Of a DNA stretch of 37,847 bases, positions 8,550 to 17,139 are shown in pieces. Position 1 is the stretch's first letter. The number at the start of each line of letters is the position of its first letter. The notes beneath the pieces are model-generated. The model saw nothing but the letters and a program-made list of their open reading frames with translations, was not told where the DNA came from and ran no database searches. Position numbers and translations under genes: made by a program. The stretch lies in NCBI GenBank assembly GCA_025456225.1, contig JALOLB010000015.1, positions 1 through 37,847 of the forward strand. The letters are read 5' to 3'. The DNA comes from Thermoanaerobaculaceae bacterium. GTDB taxonomy: Bacteria; Acidobacteriota; Thermoanaerobaculia; Thermoanaerobaculales; Thermoanaerobaculaceae.

Positions 8550-10606
8550 GGCTTTGCGATGCGGGAGGTGCGATCGGCGAGCAGGGGGCCCCGCAGGTTT
8601 CCACTGAGGGTGCATCGCTCCAGCGTTACCGTGGCGGTCTCGCGTGCCCACACGCCACGGCCGCCGTTGCCGGTGATCGTCGTGTCCCGGGCCGTCGCCT
8701 GCGCGCCCCAGACATCCAGCCCGTGCCCGGCGTTGCCGGTGAGCTGGCAGGTCTCGAGCAGGGCGTCCGCCAGCCCGCGGACCTGGACGCCGACGCCGTG
8801 ACCGTCGCGCACGGCCGTGCGGCGGATGACGAGCCGGCCTCCCGATGCCACCTCGACACCGGCCTGCCCGCACAGTGACACCTCGCAGTCCTCCACGGTG
8901 GCCAGGCCTTTCTCGATCACCTGCAGACCGGCCAGGGGGCAGGCGGTGACCCTGCAACCGGCCATGGAAAGCTCTCCGCCCTGCCGCGCCACCGCGGCGG
9001 CCAGGGTGTTGGTGATCTCGCAGCCCTCGAGTCGGGCCCGGGCCGGTCCCTCGACGACCACGCCGTGGCCGACGTCGGTGGACTGGAGGCGGCAGCGAGA
9101 CAGCGCCGCGGCAGTGCCGCTGCCGGACACCACGACCGCGTCGCCGTCACTCTCGATGGTGCAGTCCTCGATCACCGACTGGCCAGCCAGGGCCTGGATC
9201 GCCGGCGATGGTGTGCCGCCCATCCCGGAGCGGCTCCGCACGGTGAGCCCGCGCACGGTGGCGCGGTCGGCCGACAGCACGAGCCCGGGGCCGGCAGGCA
9301 CCTCGATCACCACCTCGCTGGGGGCGCCACCCCCCAGGAGCTCGACCTCCCGGCTCAGTCGCACCGTCTCCCGGTAGGTGCCTGGCGCGACCACGATCCG
9401 CCCACCGCGACGGACCTTCTCCACGGCCGTGGCGATGGAGGTGACATCCATGCCTGACGGCCCGACACGGACCTCACCGGGTGAACGCGCAAGGCGGAGG
9501 GTCAGGACACCGAGCGCCACCAGGAGCGGCGCGAGGAGGAGTGCGAGGACCGCGACGGTCGGTCCGTTCAGGCGCGGCGGCGTGGCGGCGGGGGGAGGTG
9601 GAGCAGGGGCGGGTGTGGCGCGCGGGCGTTCTTCCGGGATCTTCCCGGGAGCGACCGGCGGGGGCGTTGGCGCCTCGACGACGACGGCCGGGGAGCCGAG
9701 GGGCTCGGCCAGGTGGGTCGGAACGCGATGGGGTGTCGTGGCCAGGGCGCCGGCGGGCTCGAGGGTCGCACCGGTGAGGGCTGACGCGAAGTCCTCACAG
9801 CTCGCGAACCGCTCGTCAGGCTTCTTGGCCAGGGCCCGGAGCACCACGGCCTCGAGAGCCGGGGGCAGCGCGGGGTTCAGGGACCGCAGCGGCGGAGGCG
9901 GCTGGCGGAGGTGAGCCTCCTTCACCACGAAGTCGGTGTCGACGCCTTCCGTCGGGGTCTCGAAGGGCGGCCGTCCCACGAGCATCTCGAAGAGCACGCA
10001 GCCGAAGCTGTAGATGTCGGACCGGTGATCGACCTGGCGCGGGCGCAGGATCTGCTCCGGGCTCATGTAGTGGGGTGTGCCGATGGTGGTCCCGGTCTGG
10101 GTGAGCCGCTGTTGGCCGATCATCAGGGCGATGCCGAAATCGGTGAGGTAGCCGTGGCCCTGCCTGTCGACCATGATGTTGGCGGGCTTGACGTCCCGGT
10201 GCACCACACCCTTCCCATGGGCGTAGCCGAGGCCATCCAGGATGTCGAGCGCCACCGCAAAGGCCATGGCCAGGGGCATCACCCGCTCCTGCTCCAGCCG
10301 GCGCTCGAGGGACTCGCCGGCGATCAGCGGCATGACCAGGAAGAACCCTTCGGGGATGAAGAAGAAGTCGGTGACGGCGACGATGCGGGGATGCACGAGG
10401 GCGGCCTGGGCCTTGGCCTCCTGGCGGAAGCGGCTGGCGAACTGCGGGTCCGCGGCGAGGTGGGGGACGATCGACTTGATCGCCACCGGCCGCGCCAGGA
10501 GCTCGTGCCGGCCGCGCCACACCTCGCCCATGCCTCCGGCGCCGATGCGCTCTTCCAGCACGTAGTGCCCCACGCGCTGCCCTGTCCGCAGCAAGGAGAT
10601 CGTCAT
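8546..10606 (-). CDS. transmembrane Ser/Thr protein kinase with extracytoplasmic right-handed beta-helix domain
   Basis: IGAGGMGEVWRG, VAIKSI, HRDVKPANI, DFG, GTPHYMSPEQ; TM VAVLALLLAPLLVALGVLTL; then repeated beta-helix strands (IEDCTIES, LEGCEITN, VEDCEVSLC, LETCQLTGN, ARDTTITGN). Confidence 0.92.
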   Translation of the reverse strand: MTISLLRTGQRVGHYVLEERIGAGGMGEVWRGRHELLARPVAIKSIVPHLAADPQFASRFRQEAKAQAALVHPRIVAVTDFFFIPEGFFLVMPLIAGESLERRLEQERVMPLAMAFAVALDILDGLGYAHGKGVVHRDVKPANIMVDRQGHGYLTDFGIALMIGQQRLTQTGTTIGTPHYMSPEQILRPRQVDHRSDIYSFGCVLFEMLVGRPPFETPTEGVDTDFVVKEAHLRQPPPPLRSLNPALPPALEAVVLRALAKKPDERFASCEDFASALTGATLEPAGALATTPHRVPTHLAEPLGSPAVVVEAPTPPPVAPGKIPEERPRATPAPAPPPPAATPPRLNGPTVAVLALLLAPLLVALGVLTLRLARSPGEVRVGPSGMDVTSIATAVEKVRRGGRIVVAPGTYRETVRLSREVELLGGGAPSEVVIEVPAGPGLVLSADRATVRGLTVRSRSGMGGTPSPAIQALAGQSVIEDCTIESDGDAVVVSGSGTAAALSRCRLQSTDVGHGVVVEGPARARLEGCEITNTLAAAVARQGGELSMAGCRVTACPLAGLQVIEKGLATVEDCEVSLCGQAGVEVASGGRLVIRRTAVRDGHGVGVQVRGLADALLETCQLTGNAGHGLDVWGAQATARDTTITGNGGRGVWARETATVTLERCTLSGNLRGPLLADRTSRIAKP

Positions 10607-11211
10607 CGACGCCCCTCGTCGGTGGTGGCGGCGGCGATCCCGCCGGAAGGCAGGGAGCCCTGGATGGTTACAGGCACGGTGATCGGCCCGAGCCAGGTTC
10701 CCAGCCGCAGACGCGCGCGGATCCGGGCGGTGGGACGGTCGCCGGCGAGCACCTGCAGCACGGCGCCAACCAGGCGCGACGGCTCCAGGAGCGCCTGGAG
10801 CTCGAGGCTGGTCGTGCCGAATGCTCCCAGCCGTACCGGCACCTCGGGCTTCCACTCCCCCCGGTGGACCTCGACCGTGCCCACGCCCAGGGTGTACTGC
10901 AGCCCGTTCAGGCTGAAGGGGATCGGTGTGCGGTTCGTGACCTCGATCCGGACGGTTGCCAGGAGGCTCGCCTGCTCGCCGGCCGCCCGCGCGAGCTGCA
11001 GGTCGACGACCCGGGCCTCGGCAAGTCGCCCCGCCCAGTGGACCGCCCCCACACGCAGCAGCGCGGCGGTGAGGAGCAGGAAGCCCAGGAAGGCCGCGAG
11101 GCACCAGGACGTCCGGCACAGGACCCGGTCCAGCTTCGGGTTGGAGAGCGTGTCGGGCGATGCCTGCGGGGCGGCGCTACCTTCGGCCTCCACCTCGCCC
11201 GGATCGCTCAC
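10603..11211 (-). CDS. membrane-anchored WHy/LEA14-like protein
   Basis: GTG at 11211; TM WCLAAFLGFLLLTAALL then VRIEVTNRTPIPFSLNGLQYTLGVG...VEVHRGEWKPEVPVRLGAFGTTSLELQ; overlaps neighbours by 4 nt at both ends. Confidence 0.65.
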   Translation of the reverse strand: MSDPGEVEAEGSAAPQASPDTLSNPKLDRVLCRTSWCLAAFLGFLLLTAALLRVGAVHWAGRLAEARVVDLQLARAAGEQASLLATVRIEVTNRTPIPFSLNGLQYTLGVGTVEVHRGEWKPEVPVRLGAFGTTSLELQALLEPSRLVGAVLQVLAGDRPTARIRARLRLGTWLGPITVPVTIQGSLPSGGIAAATTDEGRR

Positions 11212-12482
11212 GGGGTGTCTCCTGTCGGGGTGCCGCCGGGCTCGGTCTGTCCGGGGGTCAGGGCCCGGGTCGGGGTGGTGATCGGCGACGGCACAGGTGT
11301 CGGCTCGCCCGGAGCTGGCCCGGGTGTAGGCTCCAGGGCCGGGGTCGGCGACGGTGTGGGGGCGACAGCAGGTGCGGCGGCGACCGGAGGCGAGGGTGGC
11401 CGCAGCGTGCGCCAGAGCCCAAGCACCAGCATCACGGCGCCTGCCAGCGTCGCCACCACCACGAGGGGACCCGCGACCCGGTGTCGGCGACGAGGCAGGG
11501 GGGTGGGCGGCGCAGCCTGCAGGGGTGCGAGGGGCAGTGCCGGCTCGGTGGGGATCAGCTCCGGCGGCAGCGGGTGCAGGGGTGTCTCGGCGGGCCCAGG
11601 CACAACTGGCGACGCCGGAGGTGAGCCAGCCTCGTGGGGGGGGCCCGACCCGGGTTCGGCGGCCGGCCGGACCTCCGGCTCGCGCCCCGGAGCGTGCCGC
11701 ACCCGTCCGCCGCGCGAGAGCAGGCGGAGCAGGTGCCGCCGTGGGCGCTCCGCGAAGACGACGAGCTGGGCCGTGATGTTGTCGTGGCCTCCGGTGGCGA
11801 GTGCCGCCTCGACCAGGCGACCGACCGCCTGCTGGGGCTCGTCGCCTCCCGCGAGAATCCCGGCGATCACGTCGTCGGTCAGGTCGCCCGAGAGCCCGTC
11901 GGAGCACAGCAGGATGGCATCGCCAGGGCGGATCGCCAGGCTCGGGGAGAGCTCGAGCGAGAGCTCCGACTCGCGTCCGAAGGCGTGGGCCAGGACGCTC
12001 GCCTCGGGGTGATTGCGGGCCTCCTCCTCGCTCAGGAGGTGCTGGTCGACGAGCTGCTGGACCCAGGTGTGGTCGCGGGTGAGGCGGACGAGGCGGCCGG
12101 CGCGCCAGAGGTACGCGCGGCTGTCCCCGAGGTGCCCGATGAGGACCTCCCGGCCCGACACGACGAGGATCACCGCCGTGGAGCCCATGTGGTCGGTGAG
12201 GGGATCGCCCGATGTGGCCGCGGCACAGACGCCGGCGTTGACGTCCACCGAGGCGGCCTTCATGGCGGCGCGGAGCGAGTGCTGGGGCGGTGGCTGGCGC
12301 AGCCAGCGCTCGAAGCCGTCCACGACCATCGATGCAGCCTGGGAGCCGCCCTTGTGCCCGCCCATGCCGTCGGCGACGATGAAGACCTCGCCGAAGGGGC
12401 AGGCGAATCGGCTCATGCGGTCCTGGTTCTCGCGCCGGACGAGGCCGATGTGGCTGAGCGCGCCGACCTGGAGGCTGCTCAT
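11208..12482 (-). CDS. PP2C-type Ser/Thr phosphatase with Pro-rich linker and C-terminal TM
   Basis: RRENQDR, VADGMGGHKGG, GHLGDSRAYLWR, LLCSDGLSGDLTDD, GGHDNIT; TM VAGPLVVVATLAGAVMLVLGL. Confidence 0.93.
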   Translation of the reverse strand: MSSLQVGALSHIGLVRRENQDRMSRFACPFGEVFIVADGMGGHKGGSQAASMVVDGFERWLRQPPPQHSLRAAMKAASVDVNAGVCAAATSGDPLTDHMGSTAVILVVSGREVLIGHLGDSRAYLWRAGRLVRLTRDHTWVQQLVDQHLLSEEEARNHPEASVLAHAFGRESELSLELSPSLAIRPGDAILLCSDGLSGDLTDDVIAGILAGGDEPQQAVGRLVEAALATGGHDNITAQLVVFAERPRRHLLRLLSRGGRVRHAPGREPEVRPAAEPGSGPPHEAGSPPASPVVPGPAETPLHPLPPELIPTEPALPLAPLQAAPPTPLPRRRHRVAGPLVVVATLAGAVMLVLGLWRTLRPPSPPVAAAPAVAPTPSPTPALEPTPGPAPGEPTPVPSPITTPTRALTPGQTEPGGTPTGDTP

Positions 12483-12541
12483 CGCGACCCACCCGGACGA
12501 GAATGGAGCGTGAAGGGACCTGTCCGACGCATGGTGTCGAC

Positions 12542-12583
12542 ATTGTAGCCCGACAGGCTCCGCGACGCGCGGGCAGGTATACT
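12542..12583. promoter_or_regulatory. candidate divergent promoter pair
   Basis: TACAAT (minus, 12547-12542) and TATACT (plus, 12578-12583) facing away from each other between divergent PP2C and kinase genes; -35 elements not obvious. Confidence 0.4.
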
Positions 12584-12662
12584 CCCGGGGTCTGATGCGA
12601 CGCTCATGCTGTGGCTCCCAGGCGAGTCGGCGGACCGGTGAGACCGTCCCCCGGGCGGAGTC

Positions 12663-15600
12663 GTGACCGACGAGACCCGCCTGGCACGTCTGCTGCGCAG
12701 GGCCGTGGAGCGGCGGTGGCTCCAGCCGTCCCAGATCGTGGCCCTGGACGGCCCTGACGAGGGCGACGACGCGGAACGTGACCGGCGCTTTCTCGCCTGG
12801 CTCGAGCAGGTCCTGACGGCGGCGAGCTCGCCCGTCGCACCGAGCGCGGACACGGCGGTGGCCGCCGAGTCGCTGCCGACCGGGGCCCTCGTGGCCGTTG
12901 GGGGGGTCGAGCCGGATGCGGACGGTGAGGGCACGCCCCTGGCCGGCTGGGAGCGCTACGAGCTGCTGAGCATGATCGGGCGGGGAGGCATGGGTCGGGT
13001 CTACCGGGCCCGGGACCCCCGCCTCAACCGGTTCGTGGCCATCAAGCTGCTGCGCCACGAGGACCCCGACCTGGTGGCCCGCTTTCTGCGGGAGGCCCAG
13101 GCCCAGGCCCGGGTGGAGCACCCCGCCATCTGCCGGGTCTACGAGGTGGGTGAGGCGGAAGGCCAGCCGTACATTGCCATGCAGCTCATCGACGGGGGCT
13201 CCCTGCGCGAGTGCGCGGCCGAGCTGACGCTCGAGCAGAAGCTCCTGGTCATGCGGGATGTCGCCTCGGCGCTCCACGAGGCCCACCGCACCGGGCTCGT
13301 GCACCGCGACGTCAAGCCCGGCAACATCCTCCTCGAGCGCGGCGAGGAGGGGGAGTGGCGCCCCTTCGTGGTCGACTTCGGCCTGGCGCGGGAGGTGGAG
13401 CAGCCCGGCACGACGATGCCGGGTGCCCTCATGGGCACCGCCGCCTACATGTCCCCCGAGCAGGCCTGTGGCGACATCCATGGGCTCGACCGCCGCACCG
13501 ACGTGTACTCGCTGGGGGCGACCCTCTACGAATTGCTGTGCGGCGCGCCGCCGTTCGTGGGTCGCACGGACGTCGAGGTGCTCATGAAGGTGGTGAGCGA
13601 GGAGCCGGAGCCCTTGCGCCGGCGCGTCCCGAACCTTCCCCGCGACGTCGAGACCATCGTCAGCACATGTCTGGCGAAGGAGCCGTCCCGGCGGTACGCC
13701 TCGGCCCGCGACCTGGCCGCGGAGCTGCAGCGCGTGCTGGACGGGGAGCCCATCACCGCGCGGCCCGCCAGCCTGGCATACCGGCTGGGCCGGAAGGTGC
13801 GCAAGCACCCCACGGCATCGGCGCTGGTGGGCGCGGCCCTGAGCCTGGCGCTGGTGGCCGCCGGGATGGCGGTCAGGACCGCCTGGGTCGCGGGCCGCCA
13901 GGACAAGCTCGCGCAGGAGTTCGCGGCCGATGTCGGGTATGTCGAGGCGCTCCTGCGGCACGCCTACACCTCGCCGGCCCACGACATCCGCCCCGAGCGC
14001 GAGCAGGCGCGCTCCCGGCTGCTGCACATCGAGCAGCGGGTGCGGGAGGAGGGGAGAGTCGCGAGGTCGCCCGGGAACCTGGCCCTCGGCCGCGGCTGGC
14101 TGGCGCTCCAGGACCCGGAGCAGGCACGGGTGCGGCTGCAGGAGGCGTGGGATGGAGGCTACCGGGGCCCGCAGGTGGCCCTCGCGCTCGGGCAGTCGCT
14201 GGGCCTGCTCTACCAGCGGGCCGTGGAGCAGGCGGAACAAGCCGAGGACCCGGGCCAGCAGCAGCGCCTGCGGGCCGAGGCCGGCCAGCAGCTCAGGCTG
14301 CCGGCCCTGGCGCTCCTCAAGGTCGGGGAGGCTGCCGAGAACGAGGCTCCGAGCCTGGCCGAGGCGCTCGTGGCGTTCTACGAGGAGCGCTACGACGAGG
14401 CGTCGCGGCTGGCCGGCGCCACGGTCGCGCAGTTTCCCTGGATCTACCAGGCGCACCGGCTCGAGGGCGACGTCCGCGTGGCCGAGGGACGACGGAGCGC
14501 CGGGCGCGGGGACTACACCGCAGCGTCGGGCAGCTACGCCAGGGCGGGCAGCGCCTACGAGCTGGCGTCCGCGGTCGGGCGGAGCGACGCCGACGTCCTC
14601 CTGGCCGACTGCCTGCGCCTGATCGAGGTGGCCGAGATCGAGGGGCGACAGGGGAGGAGCCCCCGGCCGGCCCTCGAGCTGGCCGTCAGCAGGGCGGGCC
14701 TGGCGGCGGTCATCAACCCGGACAGTGCGGGGGCCCTCGCCAGGCTGGCGCTCGCCCATGCCTCGCTGGCCGACTGGCAGCGGGACCGTGGCGAGGACCC
14801 GCGCCCGGACCTGGGGCAGGCGATTGCCATGGCGGAGCAGGCGGTGGGGCTGCAGCCCGGGGACGGACAGGCTGCCGCCACGCTCGGCTGGGCGCTCACC
14901 ATGCTGGGCGATCACGAGGCGAAGATGGGCGGCGACCCCCGTCAGACCCTCGACCGCTCTGTGGCCAGCTTCCAGATGGCGCTCCAGGCGAGGCCGACCG
15001 ACGCCGAGATCTGCACGAACCTGGGCTATGCCCACGACAAGCGGGCGCGCTGGGAAGCCGTCCACGGGCTCGACCCTCGTGAGTCCATTGCCGCCGCGGT
15101 GGCGGCGTACCGGCGTGCCATCGTGATCGACCCTGAATATGCCAACGCCTACAACACCCTGGGCATCGCCTGGTGGCGGCGGGCGGAGTACGAGCGGCGG
15201 GTGGGCGCCGATCCGTCTGCGTCCCTGGCGGAGGCGGTCCGGTCCTACCGCCTGGCCGTCGGGCAGAACCCCAAGTACGCCTACGCGTGGGCCAACTTCG
15301 GGACGACCCTGCGCTCGCAGGCGGTGGTGGAGCTGGAGGCCGGCCGGGACCCCGAGGCGCTCATCGGCGAGGCCCGGTCGGCGTTCCGGTCGGCCTGCGC
15401 CGTCAACTCCGAGATCTACTGGGCCTGGAGCGAGCAGGTGGAGACGGAGCTCGTGGCGGCGCGCTGGGCGATGGGAAGGGGGCTCTCGCCGGCAGCAGCC
15501 GTGACGGCGGCCCACGAGGCTCTCGCGAAGGCCCTGGAGCTCAACCCGCGCAGCGCCGAGACCCACCACACGGCGGCCCGGCTGCGTCTCCTGGAGGCCG

Positions 15601-15875
15601 AGTGGGCGATCCAGAGCAGGCGCTCTCCCTCCGCGGCCGTGGCAGCCGGGCTCCGCGAGGTGGAGGCCGCCCTGGCCATCAACGCGCAACGCCCCGACAC
15701 CCAGGCCGTGCGGGGTGCGTTGGAGCTGGCGCTCGGGCAGGCGGACTCTCCCGGATCGCGCCGCCGCCTGCTGCGTGCCCGGGCGGACCTCCGCAGCGCC
15801 CTGGAAGCCAACCCGCTCCTGCGCCGCGACTACGGCCGCTACCTGGACGCCGCGGACGCGGCGCTCGGGACGTAG
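12663..15875 (+). CDS. Ser/Thr protein kinase with C-terminal 46-residue TPR-like repeats
   Basis: IGRGGMGRVYRARD, VAIKLL, HRDVKPGNILL, DFGLAR, GTAAYMSPEQ; TM TASALVGAALSLALVAAGMAV; repeats at 14652-15755; GTG start. Confidence 0.93.
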   Translation: MTDETRLARLLRRAVERRWLQPSQIVALDGPDEGDDAERDRRFLAWLEQVLTAASSPVAPSADTAVAAESLPTGALVAVGGVEPDADGEGTPLAGWERYELLSMIGRGGMGRVYRARDPRLNRFVAIKLLRHEDPDLVARFLREAQAQARVEHPAICRVYEVGEAEGQPYIAMQLIDGGSLRECAAELTLEQKLLVMRDVASALHEAHRTGLVHRDVKPGNILLERGEEGEWRPFVVDFGLAREVEQPGTTMPGALMGTAAYMSPEQACGDIHGLDRRTDVYSLGATLYELLCGAPPFVGRTDVEVLMKVVSEEPEPLRRRVPNLPRDVETIVSTCLAKEPSRRYASARDLAAELQRVLDGEPITARPASLAYRLGRKVRKHPTASALVGAALSLALVAAGMAVRTAWVAGRQDKLAQEFAADVGYVEALLRHAYTSPAHDIRPEREQARSRLLHIEQRVREEGRVARSPGNLALGRGWLALQDPEQARVRLQEAWDGGYRGPQVALALGQSLGLLYQRAVEQAEQAEDPGQQQRLRAEAGQQLRLPALALLKVGEAAENEAPSLAEALVAFYEERYDEASRLAGATVAQFPWIYQAHRLEGDVRVAEGRRSAGRGDYTAASGSYARAGSAYELASAVGRSDADVLLADCLRLIEVAEIEGRQGRSPRPALELAVSRAGLAAVINPDSAGALARLALAHASLADWQRDRGEDPRPDLGQAIAMAEQAVGLQPGDGQAAATLGWALTMLGDHEAKMGGDPRQTLDRSVASFQMALQARPTDAEICTNLGYAHDKRARWEAVHGLDPRESIAAAVAAYRRAIVIDPEYANAYNTLGIAWWRRAEYERRVGADPSASLAEAVRSYRLAVGQNPKYAYAWANFGTTLRSQAVVELEAGRDPEALIGEARSAFRSACAVNSEIYWAWSEQVETELVAARWAMGRGLSPAAAVTAAHEALAKALELNPRSAETHHTAARLRLLEAEWAIQSRRSPSAAVAAGLREVEAALAINAQRPDTQAVRGALELALGQADSPGSRRRLLRARADLRSALEANPLLRRDYGRYLDAADAALGT

Positions 15876-15919
15876 CGCGGATTCCCCTGGATGCGTCGTC
15901 GAAAGGCTGACCGTCGTGT

Positions 15920-15948
15920 TTGACACCGGATTCGCGCGCGGGTAGGCT
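15920..15948 (+). promoter_or_regulatory. candidate sigma70 promoter TTGACA-N17-TAGGCT
   Basis: -35 at 15920-15925, -10 at 15943-15948; ATG at 15960 implies a very short or absent leader. Confidence 0.5.
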
Positions 15949-15959
15949 CCCTCGCTCAC

Positions 15960-17123
15960 ATGGGCTCGCGACGGATCAACCTCGGCATCATCGCCAACGA
16001 GTTCTTCGACGCGGGCATCTCCACGATGGGCGGCTTCGGCTGGGCCGCGCGGCAGGTCACCCGGTGCTTCACTGACGATCCCTCGCTCGGCGTCGACGTG
16101 ACCCTCGTGTCGGGCCTGTCGCCGAAAACCGGGATGCCATCGGAGGCCCGCTCGCACGGCGTGCCGATCGTCTTCCGTGACCCGAGCCGGCTCGCGGTCA
16201 TGCGACGGATGCGGTCCCGGCGCTTCGACCTCCTCCTGACGATCGACTACCGACCGACCTACCGGGTGTACCTGGAGGCGCTTCCGCGGACGCCGGTCAT
16301 CGTCTGGGTGCGCGACCCGCGCCCCCCTGGGGACTGGGACGAGATCGCGACCCTCCGGATACCCGGATCGGACGGCGCGGTGCCGAGCGGGATCCAGCGG
16401 ATAGACTGCCGCTCGCTTGCGGGGATCGTTCGGTGGTCCCGGTTGCTCCGCCGTCGTGTGCGGTTCGCGACGCCGGCGCCGCATCTCGCGGCGAAGATGG
16501 AGGCGACGTACGGCACCGCGCCGCCGGAGGTCACCTGCCTGCCGAACCCGATCGAGCTCGAGCCGGGCGTCGCGACGAAGAGCGAGCGCCCGCGCGTGAT
16601 CTTCCTCGGGCGCCTCGATCCAATCAAGAGGCCGTGGCTCTTCTTCGAGCTTGCGCAGAGGTTTCCCGACGTCGAGTTCGTCGTCCTCGGGCAAGCGCAC
16701 TTCGACGGCGACGGATCGTGGGCGCCCCAGGCGGTCCCGCCGAACGTGCGCGCCGTCGGGCACGTCGACGGCACGGCCAAGACGGAGGTGCTCGCGTCCG
16801 CGTGGGTCCTCGTCAACACCTCGATCCACGAGGCGCTGGCCGTCAGCTTTCTCGAGGGGCTTCGCTGCGCGACGCCGCTCCTCGCGCTCCAGGACCCGGG
16901 GGGGCTGGTGTCGCGCTTCGGGGTCTTCGCGGGCGAGTGCGGGGGCACGGGCTGCGAGGCGCTTCCCCGGCTCTCGGCCGGGCTCGACCGCCTCATCGCG
17001 GATCACGACCTGCGAGGTCGCCTCGGGCGCGAGGGCAGTCGCTGGGTCGCCCAGACTCACAGTGGTGCCCACTTTCTCGCGGCCTTCCGCGAGGTCTGCG
17101 GCAGCATCGGCGTTCGCTGGTGA
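15960..17123 (+). CDS. glycosyltransferase, GT4-like
   Basis: NLGIIANEFFDAGISTMGGFGWAAR...RVIFLGRLDPIKRPWLFFELAQRFPDVEFVVLG...VLVNTSIHEALAVSFLEGL. Confidence 0.85.
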   Translation: MGSRRINLGIIANEFFDAGISTMGGFGWAARQVTRCFTDDPSLGVDVTLVSGLSPKTGMPSEARSHGVPIVFRDPSRLAVMRRMRSRRFDLLLTIDYRPTYRVYLEALPRTPVIVWVRDPRPPGDWDEIATLRIPGSDGAVPSGIQRIDCRSLAGIVRWSRLLRRRVRFATPAPHLAAKMEATYGTAPPEVTCLPNPIELEPGVATKSERPRVIFLGRLDPIKRPWLFFELAQRFPDVEFVVLGQAHFDGDGSWAPQAVPPNVRAVGHVDGTAKTEVLASAWVLVNTSIHEALAVSFLEGLRCATPLLALQDPGGLVSRFGVFAGECGGTGCEALPRLSAGLDRLIADHDLRGRLGREGSRWVAQTHSGAHFLAAFREVCGSIGVRW

Positions 17124-17139
17124 TCCCGGGCGGTTGATC

